Source of the DNA: Paenibacillus turicensis
GTDB taxonomy: Bacteria > Bacillota > Bacilli > Paenibacillales > Paenibacillaceae
Assembly (NCBI RefSeq): GCF_017873435.1
Contig: NZ_JAGGKG010000001.1
Coordinates: 1-64,000 of the forward strand
Length of the DNA stretch: 64,000 nt
Reading direction: 5' to 3'
How positions within the stretch are numbered: the stretch's first letter is position 1; each line of letters opens with the position of its first letter. A program made the translations under genes and the position numbers. Below, piece after piece: positions 52,814 through 63,183 of the stretch. The notes beneath the pieces are model-generated. The model made no database searches. It saw only the letters and a list, made by a program, of their open reading frames with translations, and was not told where the DNA came from.

Positions 52814-54169
52814 TTATTCAGAAAGACGGGATTCCAATTCCGCTTTTTCTTTCTCATAACCTGGTTTGCCCAGAAGTGCAAACATATTTTTCTTGTATGC
52901 CTCCACACCCGGTTGGTCAAATGGATTAACCCCTAATAGGTATCCACTAATACCACAAGCTTTTTCGAAGAAATACACTAAATACCCAAAGGAATGTGGA
53001 GTAAGGTCTTCTACATTTACAACCAAGTTAGGCACTTGTCCGTCAGTATGTGCAAGCAACGTGCCTTGGAATGCTTTTTTATTTACAAAATCAACTGTTT
53101 GTCCTGCAAGGAAGTTAAGTCCATCAAGATCAGCAGGATCTGATTCAATTGTAATATGACTTGGTACTTCTTTTACTTGGATCACAGTTTCAAAGATGTT
53201 ACGGTTTCCTTCTTGAATAAATTGTCCCATAGAGTGAAGGTCTGTTGAGAAATCAACTGCAGCAGGGAAAATACCTTTATAATCTTTTCCTTCACTTTCG
53301 CCGTATAATTGCTTCCACCATTCAGAAACATAGTGCAGGGATGGCTCATAGTTGACAAGGATTTCAGTAGCTTTACCTTTACGGTACAAAGCATTACGCA
53401 CAGCAGCATATTGATAGCTTGCATTTTCAGCAACGTTTGGATTGCTAAATTCTACAGCAGCTTCAGCAGCGCCTTGCATCATTTCATCAATGTTAATGCC
53501 TGCAGTTGCGATTGGAAGAAGACCTACTGCTGTAAGCACAGAATAACGTCCACCTACGTCATCAGGAATAACAAAGGTTTCATAACCTTCTTCATTAGAG
53601 AGCTTTTTAAGCGCACCCTTTTCACGATCTGTTGTTGCATAAATACGTTTACGAGCTGCTTCTTTACCATATTTCTTTTCTAGCTCAGCACGGAAAATAC
53701 GGAAAGCAATCGCTGGCTCTGTAGTTGTACCTGATTTAGAAATGACATTGACAGAGAAGTCCTTACCGTCAACAAGGTCTAGCAAATGGTTCATATAAGT
53801 TGAGCTGATATTGTTTCCTGCGAAATAAATTTCAGGTGTTTTACGTTTTTCTTTAGGTAACTCGTTATAGAAGGAATGAGACAAGGCTTCAATTGCCGCA
53901 CGTGCACCAAGATAAGAACCGCCGATTCCAATTACAATTAAAACATCGGAGTCACTTTGGATTTGGGCTGCTGCCTTTTTGATGCGAGCGAATTCTTCTT
54001 TATCGTAGTTTGAAGGTAAGTCAATCCAACCTAGATAGTCAGATCCTGCACCAGTGCCTTTATGTAGCTGCTCATGTGCAACTTTAATGTATTCTGCAAG
54101 ATAATCTACCTCATGTTGACCAACAAACTGTAGAGCTTTACTGTAATCAAACGTTACCTTTTTAGACAT
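52814..54169 (-). CDS. pgi: Glucose-6-phosphate isomerase
   Basis: This 451-residue glycolytic enzyme interconverts glucose 6-phosphate and fructose 6-phosphate. It has the sugar-phosphate loops [12 protein letters not shown] and [10 protein letters not shown] and the catalytic Glu and His region of the short Gram-positive family. It starts at ATG with GGAGG upstream. Confidence 0.96.
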   Translation of the reverse strand: MSKKVTFDYSKALQFVGQHEVDYLAEYIKVAHEQLHKGTGAGSDYLGWIDLPSNYDKEEFARIKKAAAQIQSDSDVLIVIGIGGSYLGARAAIEALSHSFYNELPKEKRKTPEIYFAGNNISSTYMNHLLDLVDGKDFSVNVISKSGTTTEPAIAFRIFRAELEKKYGKEAARKRIYATTDREKGALKKLSNEEGYETFVIPDDVGGRYSVLTAVGLLPIATAGINIDEMMQGAAEAAVEFSNPNVAENASYQYAAVRNALYRKGKATEILVNYEPSLHYVSEWWKQLYGESEGKDYKGIFPAAVDFSTDLHSMGQFIQEGNRNIFETVIQVKEVPSHITIESDPADLDGLNFLAGQTVDFVNKKAFQGTLLAHTDGQVPNLVVNVEDLTPHSFGYLVYFFEKACGISGYLLGVNPFDQPGVEAYKKNMFALLGKPGYEKEKAELESRLSE

Positions 54170-54380
54170 ACCAAGAAAACCTCCATCACCAAAATAGTTT
54201 TATTTATAAAAAAAGATTACTTTTAAAAATCTCTGAACCTTCTATCCTATTAAAATAAGGATACTGTAAATTTAGATTGAAGACAAGTACACATTACACA
54301 CTGATTACACACTCTGTCACGTAACATGGTAAAATAAAAAGAACGGACAACCGTCCAAATTTTACAAGAAGGTGACCAAG

Positions 54381-55277
54381 TTGAAAAAAATCGGATTTAT
54401 TGGTTTAGGTACAATGGGCGCCCCCATGGCGTCCAACCTACTTAAAAAAGGATATGAAGTTACGGTATATAACCGAACGGAATCAAGATGTCTTCCTCTT
54501 GTTGAACAAGGTGCAAAGGCTGCACAAACGCCCAAAGAAGCTGCTTTAGGTGCAGACACTGTTATCACCATGGTAAGTAATGATGAATCTATCGCTGCCG
54601 TTTATGAAGGCGAAGCAGGTGTACTTGCAGGAATTTCATCAGGCATAACCGTAATTGATTGCAGTACAATTTCTCCAGCATTAAGTCAATCATTAGCTAA
54701 AAAGATTGTAGCTGCGGGTGCTAATTTCCTTGATGCTCCAGTCACAGGCAGCTCTCCTGCTGCCATAGGTGGTACTCTAGTATTTATGGTAGGCGGAAAT
54801 CATGATGTACTTGAAGCAGAGCGTGATATTTTTGAAACCTTAGGGCAAAAAATTATTCATATGGGTGATAACGGTAGCGGTTCCGTTGCTAAGCTTGCAC
54901 ATAATACGATCGTTGGTATTAATAATTTAGCTTTGATCGAAGGTTTTTCGATTGCGGCTAAATCAGGCATTCCTGCACAGTCTTTTCTTGAACTCGTACA
55001 GCTTGGCTCAGCGGGTAGTAAAGCAGCGGAATTAAAGGGTCAAAAGCTAATCGACCACGATTTCACCAATCAATTTTCATTATCCCTTATGCTCAAAGAT
55101 CTGAAGCTTGCCTCGGCTCTAACTGATCAAGCATCTATCCCAACACCAATGCTTAATGTAGCAAAAAGCTTGTTCCAAGCTGGGGAAACACAAGGCTTTG
55201 GTGAAGAAGACCTCTCCGCAGTTGCTAAAATATATGAAGCATGGATTCATCAAAAAATCGGTGAACAATCAAAATAA
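54381..55277 (+). CDS. NAD-binding beta-hydroxyacid dehydrogenase (3-hydroxyisobutyrate dehydrogenase family)
   Basis: This 298-residue oxidoreductase has a Rossmann start (GFIGLGTMGAPMASNLL), the substrate motif DAPVTGSSPAAIGGT and the catalytic Lys in VAKLAHNT. Family members use 3-hydroxyisobutyrate, tartronate semialdehyde or similar acids; the substrate here cannot be told. The start is taken as TTG at 54381 with AAGGTGA upstream; a GTG nine bases earlier lies inside that site. It is divergent from pgi. Confidence 0.88.
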   Translation: MKKIGFIGLGTMGAPMASNLLKKGYEVTVYNRTESRCLPLVEQGAKAAQTPKEAALGADTVITMVSNDESIAAVYEGEAGVLAGISSGITVIDCSTISPALSQSLAKKIVAAGANFLDAPVTGSSPAAIGGTLVFMVGGNHDVLEAERDIFETLGQKIIHMGDNGSGSVAKLAHNTIVGINNLALIEGFSIAAKSGIPAQSFLELVQLGSAGSKAAELKGQKLIDHDFTNQFSLSLMLKDLKLASALTDQASIPTPMLNVAKSLFQAGETQGFGEEDLSAVAKIYEAWIHQKIGEQSK

Positions 55278-55334
55278 TTAACTGGAGCTACCCAGTAATT
55301 TATTAGCGGATTAATCCACTAAAGTTGTATTTTT

Positions 55335-55376
55335 AAAAAGAAGGCAAATCCGATAGTCGGACATGCCTTCTTTTTT
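55335..55376. terminator. Bidirectional terminator between dehydrogenase gene and tkt
   Basis: AAAAAGAAGGCA (55335-55346) pairs with TGCCTTCTTTTT (55364-55375), suited for both converging genes. Confidence 0.85.
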
Positions 55377-55395
55377 AAGTTATTTTGGCCAATAA

Positions 55396-57417
55396 TTATT
55401 TCAATTGGTCTTTCACATGTTTTACTACATTTTCAACAGTGAAGCCATATTCAGCCATAACTTTATCCCCAGGTGCAGATGCGCCAAATGTGTTAATGCC
55501 GATAATTGAACCCTTCTCACCAACATAACGCTCCCAACCAAATGGATGTGCCATTTCGATTGCAACACGAGCTTTAACATCTGGAAGAATAACAGAATCT
55601 TTGTATTCTTGTGATTGCTTATCAAATAGATCCCAGCTTGGTAAGCTTACTACAGAAACATCGATACCTTCTTCAGCAAGCGCAGCTTGAGCTTTAACTG
55701 CCAATTGCACTTCAGAACCAGTAGCAATTAATTGAACAACTGGTTTACCTTTTGAAGGAGAAATCACATAACCACCACGTTTAATACCTTCACGTGCTAG
55801 CTCTGCACTTTTCTCAAGAATTGGTAAGTTTTGACGAGTTAGTACTAATGCCACAGGATTTTCTTTGTTTTCAACGCTATAAGCCCATGCAGCAGAAGTT
55901 TCGTTAGCATCAGCAGGACGAATTACAGTAAGTCCTGGAATGATACGTAAGGAAGCAAGCTGTTCGATTGGCTCATGCGTAGGACCATCTTCACCAACTG
56001 CGATACTATCGTGTGTTAACACATAAGTAACAGGAGTTTTCATGATGGAAGCAAGACGAACTGCTGGACGCAAGTAATCAGTAAATACAAAGAATGTACC
56101 ACCGAAAATTTTAAGTCCGCTGTGAAGAGCTACACCATTCATAACAGCTGCCATACCAAACTCACGAACACCAAAATAGATGTTACGACCATCGCGGGAT
56201 TCTGGTGTATACACAGGCAATCCTTTAAGATGAGTCATCGTTGAGCTTTCAAGGTCAGCAGAACCACCAAGCAATTGAGGAACATTGCCAACAAGACCGT
56301 TTAATGCATTACCAGAAGCTACACGTGTAGACAAAGCGTTGTCTCCAGCATTGTATTTAGGAAGATCCTTATCCCAGCCTGCAGGTAATTCATTTGCGAT
56401 TGCAGTTTCAAATTGCGCTGCTAATTCAGGATATTTTGCTTTATATTGTTTAAAGTTTTCGTTCCATGCGTCATAAGCTGCAATTCCATTAGCTTTGACT
56501 GTAGCAAAATGCTCACGTACTTCTGCTGGTACATGGAAATCTTCTTCATAAACCCATTTATAAAATTCTTTAGTTAATTTAGCTTCGTCTTTACCAAGTG
56601 GGGAACCATGAGTACCACCATGACCACCTTTACCTTGCTTGTTAGGGCTACCATAACCGATTACAGTTTTAACTTCAATTAAAGTAGGACGCTCAGTATC
56701 ACGTTTTGCCTCTTCAATTGCAGCTTCGATTGCTGCTAGGTCGTTGCCGTCTTCAACAAGCAATGTTTGCCAGCCATAAGCTTCAAAGCGTTGACGAGCA
56801 TTTTCAGAGAAACTTAAGTTCAATTTACCATCCAAAGAAATATCATTAGAATCATATAAGAAAATCAATTTGCCCAATTTCAAATGACCAGCTAGAGAAG
56901 CAGCTTCACTTGCCACACCCTCCATCAAGTCTCCATCACCACAAATACCATAAGTATAATGATCTACAACTTTGAAATCATCTTTGTTATAAGTAGCAGC
57001 TAATTGAGTTTCAGCAAGAGCCATACCTACAGCCATAGCCAAACCTTGTCCAAGTGGACCTGTAGTAGCATCTACACCAGCAGTATGTCCAACCTCTGGG
57101 TGACCTGGAGTTTTACTTCCCCATTGACGGAATTGCTTAAGGTCTTCCAATGATAAATCATATCCACTTAAATGAAGCAAGCTATATAAAAGCATAGAAC
57201 CATGACCTGCAGATAAAACAAAGCGGTCGCGGTTAACCCAAGTAGGTGCGTCTGGATTGTGAACCATTGATTTAGCAAAAAGCTGATATCCCATTGGAGC
57301 TGAACCCATTGGCATTCCTGGGTGACCTGAGTTTGCTTTCTCGATCGCATCAATTGCTAGTGTACGGATCGTAGTAATTGACAAGTTATCAATCGTATTG
57401 TTGTCTGAAAGTGGCAT
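55396..57417 (-). CDS. tkt: Transketolase
   Basis: This 673-residue thiamine-diphosphate enzyme of the pentose phosphate pathway has the TPP motif GDGDLMEG, the entry motif [15 protein letters not shown] and the TK signature region [13 protein letters not shown]. The ATG at 57417 follows AAGGAGG; the longer frame would add 19 unrelated residues. It has its own promoter. Confidence 0.96.
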   Translation of the reverse strand: MPLSDNNTIDNLSITTIRTLAIDAIEKANSGHPGMPMGSAPMGYQLFAKSMVHNPDAPTWVNRDRFVLSAGHGSMLLYSLLHLSGYDLSLEDLKQFRQWGSKTPGHPEVGHTAGVDATTGPLGQGLAMAVGMALAETQLAATYNKDDFKVVDHYTYGICGDGDLMEGVASEAASLAGHLKLGKLIFLYDSNDISLDGKLNLSFSENARQRFEAYGWQTLLVEDGNDLAAIEAAIEEAKRDTERPTLIEVKTVIGYGSPNKQGKGGHGGTHGSPLGKDEAKLTKEFYKWVYEEDFHVPAEVREHFATVKANGIAAYDAWNENFKQYKAKYPELAAQFETAIANELPAGWDKDLPKYNAGDNALSTRVASGNALNGLVGNVPQLLGGSADLESSTMTHLKGLPVYTPESRDGRNIYFGVREFGMAAVMNGVALHSGLKIFGGTFFVFTDYLRPAVRLASIMKTPVTYVLTHDSIAVGEDGPTHEPIEQLASLRIIPGLTVIRPADANETSAAWAYSVENKENPVALVLTRQNLPILEKSAELAREGIKRGGYVISPSKGKPVVQLIATGSEVQLAVKAQAALAEEGIDVSVVSLPSWDLFDKQSQEYKDSVILPDVKARVAIEMAHPFGWERYVGEKGSIIGINTFGASAPGDKVMAEYGFTVENVVKHVKDQLK

Positions 57418-57501
57418 TTTTGATTTCCTCCTTAGATTGTAAAAGCATACAAAATTGAAGTTCAAAACATTCAATTTGAAAAGATCATTTTGACTTTATC
57501 T

Positions 57502-57531
57502 ATTGTACCATTTCATTTTGATGTTTGCCAA
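57502..57531 (-). promoter_or_regulatory. Promoter of tkt
   Basis: TTGGCA (57531-57526) and TACAAT (57507-57502) are 18 bases apart on the minus strand, 85 bases before the tkt start. Confidence 0.55.
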
Positions 57532-57540
57532 CGTTTTCTT

Positions 57541-57765
57541 ATTAGGGCGTGTCTGAAAACTCACTCAAGGTCATCTATTACCGCCTTTTCGCCTCCTACT
57601 GCGTTACTTTTCCTTGACTTACCCCGGTAAGCCTGCGAAAAAGTGCCTTGTATGAAGAGAAAATTCGCCAATATCTACTCCCTGCACAATCGCAAGAACG
57701 CTCTGGATCGTAGCTTCCGGACTCCTATCGTAGTCAAGTACTTATTTCTAAATAGAACCAATTTA
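57541..57765. repeat. Intergenic repeat-like element containing inverted repeat copy 2
   Basis: The tkt-purU gap holds a non-coding block with the 72-base repeat (57687-57758, inverse of 47439-47510) and a palindrome CTTACCCCGGTAAG (57618-57631). Its base composition is more G+C-rich than flanking spacers. No open frame of useful length and no transposase is present. It may be a dispersed non-autonomous element; only one full copy is in the window. Confidence 0.55.
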
Positions 57766-57767
57766 GT

Positions 57768-58661
57768 CTAATTAAAAACTACCGTTTTATTTTGATGAAC
57801 AAGAATTGCATCATCAATATGCCATTTTACAGCGCGAGCCAAAACAACACGTTCAATCGTTCTACCAATACGTTTTAGTTCATTAACATCGTCGCGGTGG
57901 CTTACACGTTGAATATCTTGTTCAATAATTGGACCGCCATCTAGCTCTTCAGTGACATAGTGTGCAGTCGCACCAATAATCTTCACACCACGCTCATAAG
58001 CCTGAGCGTAAGGTTTTCCACCGACAAATGCCGGTAAAAAGGAATGATGGATGTTAATAATCCGATTGCGATAAGGCGCAATTAAAGCAGGAGAAACAAT
58101 TTGCATATATCTTGCCAAAACAATTAAATCAACTTTACCATTAACAACCTCTAGTTGCTTTTGCTCAGCTTCTGCCTTTGAATCTGCTGTAACTGGGATG
58201 TGATGATAAGGGATACCAAAGGATTCTACGTATTCTTTCATATCGGGATGATTACTTACAACCATTGTAATGTCCGCATCCAAATCACCTGCTTGCCATT
58301 GCCATAAAAGCTCTACAAGACAATGATCCTCTTTTGATACAAAAATCGCAATTTTCTTCTTATTGCTTAGCTGGTGAATGCTCCATTCCATTTGAAAAGA
58401 ATCAGCAATGCTGGCAAAATCCTGTTTAAGCATATCAATTTTTTGCTCTAATCCTAATAAATCAAACTCTATTCTCATAAAAAACATTCCGCCCTCAGGA
58501 TCAATCGTATATTGATCTGATTGCACGATATTAGCACCATGCTGATGTAGAAATTGAGAAATAGTAGCTACGATCCCTGGACCATCTGGACATGAAATTA
58601 ACATTCTAGCGCGATTTTCATGTGTTGTTTTAGTACTGTGCCCTTTTTTATGAATACTCAT
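57768..58661 (-). CDS. purU: Formyltetrahydrofolate deformylase
   Basis: This 297-residue enzyme releases formate from 10-formyltetrahydrofolate. An ACT domain (about 18-95, SCPDGPGIVATISQFL) precedes the formyltransferase-like domain with catalytic Asn and His in INIHHSFLPAFVGGKPY and Asp in ELDGGPIIEQD. The starting ATG has a GGGGA site. It probably balances one-carbon units for purine synthesis. Confidence 0.94.
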   Translation of the reverse strand: MSIHKKGHSTKTTHENRARMLISCPDGPGIVATISQFLHQHGANIVQSDQYTIDPEGGMFFMRIEFDLLGLEQKIDMLKQDFASIADSFQMEWSIHQLSNKKKIAIFVSKEDHCLVELLWQWQAGDLDADITMVVSNHPDMKEYVESFGIPYHHIPVTADSKAEAEQKQLEVVNGKVDLIVLARYMQIVSPALIAPYRNRIINIHHSFLPAFVGGKPYAQAYERGVKIIGATAHYVTEELDGGPIIEQDIQRVSHRDDVNELKRIGRTIERVVLARAVKWHIDDAILVHQNKTVVFN

Positions 58662-58735
58662 GAAATTATCTCTTCCCCCATAACATGATTCTAATTAATT
58701 ACTTATTTTTAAACTCTGCACGTTAAATTCTTATA

Positions 58736-59845
58736 TCAAGCTTGAGCTAACCAAGCAATAATTAGCTTATTTATTTCCTCTTCAGAATGATTTGTGAAAA
58801 GATTAGCTTCTGTGATTAGATCAAAAAGTCTTTCTAATGGCTCACGTGGATCTAATTTTTTAGCTTTTGCATCATTTTTTAACACATTCCAAACATCTAG
58901 CACATAGGATTTAGGGTCAATGTCTTGCTTCTTGTAAAATTGTCCCAATAACTCAACCTCACCTAAAAAGCCTTCGCCAAAGCGACCAGCAACGTCACCA
59001 CGCAATAACGCAATTTCAATTTCATACATCGGACGTTGTGTTTTTGCATTTTTACCGATCCAAGGTGTTTCTAAAATAAACGGTCTACCTTGAAGGAGTG
59101 GATGGTGAACTACATTATGAATCGTGTCATAACCGATATAACCTGAACCAATTGGAGTATGGCGGTCTTTCCCTGCGCCTAACGGGTTTTTACTATCATT
59201 AATATGAACAACCGCAATTCGATCTAAACCAACTAAAGAATCAAACTTCTGTAGCACGCCATCTAAATCGTTAACAATATCATAACCTGCATCATGAATA
59301 TGACAGGTATCCATACAAACTGTTAAGCGATCATTACGCTCCACTTTATCAATAATAGAAGCAAGCTCCTCAAAGCTTCTACCCATTTCCGTTCCTTTTC
59401 CCGCCATCGTTTCTAATGCAATATTTACATCTGTTTCCTTCACACCATTTAAAACTTCATTTAAACCTTCTGCAATTCGATTAATGCCATATTCAGCATC
59501 TTTATCTGTAAATGCCCCAGGGTGAAGCACGATATTTTTAACGCCTATCGCATGTGTACGGCGGATTTCCTCCTGCAAAAATTCAACAGCAAGCTCATAC
59601 GTGTTTTCCTTATAAGAACCTAGATTAATAATATAAGGTGCATGTACAACAATTTCTTCAATGTTTGCTGCCTGCATGTCCAATTTACCTTGCTCTATAT
59701 TCATAGAATCGATAGGCTTACGACGAGTATTTTGGGGTGCTCCAGTATAGATCATAAAAGAGCTTGATCCGTAAGAAGTAGCTTCAGCTGTCGCTGAAAT
59801 AAGACCTTTATCTGAAAAAGAAACGTGAGAACCAATTTTTAGCAT
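58736..59845 (-). CDS. nfo: Endonuclease IV (AP endonuclease) with C-terminal extension
   Basis: This 369-residue enzyme cleaves DNA at abasic sites. The metal-binding motifs [18 protein letters not shown] and [16 protein letters not shown] are intact. The family is normally 280-300 residues; here the last roughly 75 residues (after ETPWIGKN, with [18 protein letters not shown]) form a helical extension of unknown role. The start ATG has a GGGAGGC site. Confidence 0.93.
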   Translation of the reverse strand: MLKIGSHVSFSDKGLISATAEATSYGSSSFMIYTGAPQNTRRKPIDSMNIEQGKLDMQAANIEEIVVHAPYIINLGSYKENTYELAVEFLQEEIRRTHAIGVKNIVLHPGAFTDKDAEYGINRIAEGLNEVLNGVKETDVNIALETMAGKGTEMGRSFEELASIIDKVERNDRLTVCMDTCHIHDAGYDIVNDLDGVLQKFDSLVGLDRIAVVHINDSKNPLGAGKDRHTPIGSGYIGYDTIHNVVHHPLLQGRPFILETPWIGKNAKTQRPMYEIEIALLRGDVAGRFGEGFLGEVELLGQFYKKQDIDPKSYVLDVWNVLKNDAKAKKLDPREPLERLFDLITEANLFTNHSEEEINKLIIAWLAQA

Positions 59846-59962
59846 TTTATTGCCTCCCTAAAATTTGAATACGACTACTACTCAATTAATTTAAAATTAA
59901 TCCTTATTTTAGCTTTATTAGAGTAATAAATCTATACCAAATCAAGGTTATCCAACAAATTG

Positions 59963-61558
59963 CTATGAAATACAATATTTAAAAGTGACACCAGCAATAA
60001 CAAAGCTTTCTCCTACTTGTATGGGGTACTCCTTATATGGCGCTATCCACTCCGAATTTAACTTTGTGCCATTTTTTGAGCCAAGATCCTTTAGTGTGCA
60101 GTGATCAGAAGTTAAGTTTAATTCTACATGTGCACGAGAAACCCCACTTACCTGTTCAATGTATTGCGCTAGCTTACTGTCCCTACCAATGATGAAATGA
60201 CGACGATCCAACACAATTTTTTCAGGTGTACCTCCTTCAATTCCATAACGCTCCAAATATCTCTGAGTGGGATTGCTATCATGGTGTAACAAAACAGTTG
60301 GTGGACTTTGTACAGGAAGATTGCTTTGGTTGTTTTTTTGCAAAAAGCTATTTTCAGCAGGATTGTTACCTAATAACTTTTTGTCATTTAGGGTTAGTTC
60401 ATTAACTTCCCTATTATTTAAAGTTGTAGGGTTGTTATTTAACTTCGCTTCGTTCACTAAACCTAAATAGCTTTGATTCTCTGACGAGCCATTGGAGTTG
60501 TTGTTCCATCTCCATTGCTGTTCAAATTCATTTTCCTTTTTTGAAGTGAAAATATTTTTACTAGTTAATATCCAATACGCGACTCCAAGTAGGATAGTAA
60601 CACCTATACTAATATATAAATTCACTTTTCCTTGATGATTTAAATAAACAAACCTCCACCATAAAGCATCTACAATAACTATACCTATCAAAATATACAT
60701 CGGCTTTATCCGTAGGGATTGGCTATCTTCTTCATCATTTGAAGTCAAAGAAGCGGAAACTTGTATCCGTCTTTGATCTTGTTGATTAAAAAGTGGGGAC
60801 TCGACAGGAGCAACTACATTCTGATTTTGAGCGGGTGCGCTACTACTAAATCTAAAGGGCGGCTGCTGATCTATGAACCCTCCTTGTAAGGGCTGATGCG
60901 ATTGACTTTCTTTATCTGATTTATCCGGTCGATATGCTTTAAAAGGCCGCTCATCAGGCACTTCATCAGTTAACAAAGACAACAACAGCTTTTTACATTG
61001 TTGAAAAGAGAAGATTTCGTCTTTGCATAAAGCAAGTAATTGCTGTACCCCGTTGCCCTCCATATTTTGAACATGCGAAAGTAGCGAGGTGACCAAGGAC
61101 AAAAACTTATGCTGAATAGTCTGCTGAATATTTTGTTGCGTTTTCTTTATTTCTTTAGGAAAGTTAAGTGGAACATAGGTTAAATATAAGACGGCACAGG
61201 ATAATGACCCTTCCACAAAAATATAATCCTCTTCTAATATGTAATTGTCATGTGTAAGCATATAGTTTTTACTGTCTTCTAATATTGTAATAATTTGTAG
61301 CAACAAACTATAAAAATGGGACAAGTTTAATTTATCGCTTTTCAAGCATTGGGATAACATCTTTTTACCTGTAATGGCATATTGAAATGAAACTTTAAAA
61401 TTAATTTCATCAATATGTATGGGAAGAAGTCCTGAAATAGGAGAGCTTAACATTTGACGCTCAACATGGTTCACATCACTTGAAATTATTCCGTTTTCTG
61501 TACTAAGCACCATCAATGTATCACCTGCTCGGATAAAATCCACTTTAAATGTAGGCAA
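59963..61558 (-). CDS. DUF6382-like/FHA-domain membrane protein of the Tad-like system
   Basis: This 531-residue protein has three parts. Residues 1-200 resemble the DUF6382-type domain found on FHA proteins of Bacillota and look like a shortened pseudokinase (SLLLQIITILEDSKNYML, then NYILEEDYIFVEG). Two membrane helices lie at about 286-345. The C-terminal FHA domain (about 445-531) has FIIGRD, VSGVSRAHVEL and GSKNGTKL, the phosphothreonine-binding residues. The start is TTG (61558) with GGGAGGAG six bases upstream. It is the only FHA domain in the window, while EssC lacks its own; it may read the phosphorylation made by the kinase at 42281-43720. Confidence 0.72.
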   Translation of the reverse strand: MPTFKVDFIRAGDTLMVLSTENGIISSDVNHVERQMLSSPISGLLPIHIDEINFKVSFQYAITGKKMLSQCLKSDKLNLSHFYSLLLQIITILEDSKNYMLTHDNYILEEDYIFVEGSLSCAVLYLTYVPLNFPKEIKKTQQNIQQTIQHKFLSLVTSLLSHVQNMEGNGVQQLLALCKDEIFSFQQCKKLLLSLLTDEVPDERPFKAYRPDKSDKESQSHQPLQGGFIDQQPPFRFSSSAPAQNQNVVAPVESPLFNQQDQRRIQVSASLTSNDEEDSQSLRIKPMYILIGIVIVDALWWRFVYLNHQGKVNLYISIGVTILLGVAYWILTSKNIFTSKKENEFEQQWRWNNNSNGSSENQSYLGLVNEAKLNNNPTTLNNREVNELTLNDKKLLGNNPAENSFLQKNNQSNLPVQSPPTVLLHHDSNPTQRYLERYGIEGGTPEKIVLDRRHFIIGRDSKLAQYIEQVSGVSRAHVELNLTSDHCTLKDLGSKNGTKLNSEWIAPYKEYPIQVGESFVIAGVTFKYCIS

Positions 61559-61590
61559 CTTTATCTCCTCCCTAGTAACCAAACTATTAA

Positions 61591-62097
61591 CTATACATAT
61601 AAAAAGGCTATAATTGCACCTGGCAATACGGCTAACATAAACGGAAACTGCAACTGTCCTTTCGCATTTGCTTGGATTGGCACGATGCTTTTCAGCAAAA
61701 TTGCACCAAATATACTTTCAAAAACACGTTTAATACGTTGAAAGGCTTCTCTTCGCCAAAGTAAAATTAAAATACCGATCAGACCCGCAACAAATATTGA
61801 ATACATCATTGTGGTCAAAGTTAAATATGTCCCTACCCATGTTCCGATAGCACCAAACAGCTTTACATCTCCACCCCCTACAGCGCCACACAAATACAAG
61901 ATCAGCATAATTCCAAAACCAACGGCACCACCTTCAAGAGCATGCCAAACACCTGAAAAACCATCAACAATAAAATGAAAAATCACACCTAGACACATTG
62001 CCGGAACAGTTATTTTGTTAGGAATTTTCATAGATTTGATATCTGTTATAAATGAAATAACAAGCAGTATAAAAAAGCCCCAGTATTGTAAGAGCAT
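61591..62097 (-). CDS. tadV: TadV/CpaA-type prepilin peptidase (A24)
   Basis: This 168-residue membrane peptidase has two catalytic aspartates in FITDIKSMKIPN and GGGDVKLFGA, and four to six helices. It processes prepilins and TadE-like proteins at the membrane. It is the small Tad-type form without the methylase domain. It follows the TadE-like gene by 18 bases and precedes the FHA gene by 32, on the minus strand. Confidence 0.9.
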   Translation of the reverse strand: MLLQYWGFFILLVISFITDIKSMKIPNKITVPAMCLGVIFHFIVDGFSGVWHALEGGAVGFGIMLILYLCGAVGGGDVKLFGAIGTWVGTYLTLTTMMYSIFVAGLIGILILLWRREAFQRIKRVFESIFGAILLKSIVPIQANAKGQLQFPFMLAVLPGAIIAFLYV

Positions 62098-62115
62098 TAT
62101 ATCCTCAATTCCCCC

Positions 62116-63183
62116 TTACTCTTTATTAGATACATCAAAATTATCTACTGTACGTGCACCTGTTTCTGTTTCAACAACTAACGTGCCTTGCGAGCTTGGA
62201 GTTGTATTTCCCCCTACTAGCCATTCCCATTCAAGAACACCATTTTCATCCGCAGTTGCTTCACCTAAATATTTGGCAGTACTTACCCCACTTTTGTAGT
62301 AAATGATTAACGTTGCGGTTGTACCCGGCTCTACTTTTGCCTTAACCTTTGCTTTTCTACCTATGTATGCAGGCTTTGGCTTTAATAAAATTGTTGCAGG
62401 TGTGCCCTTCGAGCCATCGTCTAAACTCCCTTCAACATCACCCTCCCGTCCTTCACCTGTGTCCCCAATCCATATTCTTTCTACTGATTTAGTTTGCAAA
62501 TAAATAGGTGTTGAGGTGAAGGGGACTTTAATAGGCAGCTCATAGCTAAGTTCAATACCTATGTATGGGCGTTCTCCCTTGCCTAAGTCTGGAATTGTAA
62601 TAGAGCTAACGTGTAGCCGAGGTTCGTATAGGCTTGTGTGTTTTAGCAGTGGGCGTAATAATGGCTTAATAATCGGATCCAGCACGGCTTCTGATACTTG
62701 CGTTTTTATTTCTTCTAAAGGAGTAATTCCTTTATCTACTGCCCTTTTCATCCAACTTGATAGTGGCTCAGGGAGTTTGCTTGTATATTGAGTACTCCAC
62801 TCTGTGAGCGATAATTTAGGAATGCTCCAAGTGGTATTTATGTTAGAGGTAGATATTGAACTAGGATTTAAGTTAGAGTTAGAGCTTGGGCTTTGCTTAA
62901 AGTTTTCCACTACCACAGAAATAGGATAAATATGTGAAGCTACTAATTTTGCAGCATTTGCAGATACGGTATGCATTTGCCCAAGCGTTATCGTCATTTG
63001 TACGATATATATTAGGAAAAATATAAACATAATGAATATCGGCATTACTAAGGAGGCCTCTAGCACAACACTCCCTCGTGTCTGAGTAATTTTTAGTTCG
63101 TTATCCTTTTTCCTAATAGTTCTTATAGCTTTAATAGCTGTAATATCTCTAATAGTAGAAATCCGCTTGTTTAACCACCGCAT
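62116..63183 (-). CDS. TadE-like pilin-family protein
   Basis: This 355-residue protein has the TadE motif TRGSVVLEASLVMPIFIM (prepilin-peptidase-type site followed by the hydrophobic helix) at about 35-60. A large extracytoplasmic domain of about 280 residues follows. TadE proteins are usually about 150-200 residues, so the length is unusual. Its last part, with PAYIGRKAKVKAKVEPGTT, looks like a beta-sandwich module. The ATG at 63183 has GAGGGAGGG upstream and overlaps the preceding gene by 35 bases. Confidence 0.78.
   Translation of the reverse strand: MRWLNKRISTIRDITAIKAIRTIRKKDNELKITQTRGSVVLEASLVMPIFIMFIFFLIYIVQMTITLGQMHTVSANAAKLVASHIYPISVVVENFKQSPSSNSNLNPSSISTSNINTTWSIPKLSLTEWSTQYTSKLPEPLSSWMKRAVDKGITPLEEIKTQVSEAVLDPIIKPLLRPLLKHTSLYEPRLHVSSITIPDLGKGERPYIGIELSYELPIKVPFTSTPIYLQTKSVERIWIGDTGEGREGDVEGSLDDGSKGTPATILLKPKPAYIGRKAKVKAKVEPGTTATLIIYYKSGVSTAKYLGEATADENGVLEWEWLVGGNTTPSSQGTLVVETETGARTVDNFDVSNKE

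Noticed and set aside
47439-57758. Composite transposon bounded by the inverted repeats
   Set aside because: No transposase or cargo-type genes lie between them; the content is conserved core metabolism.
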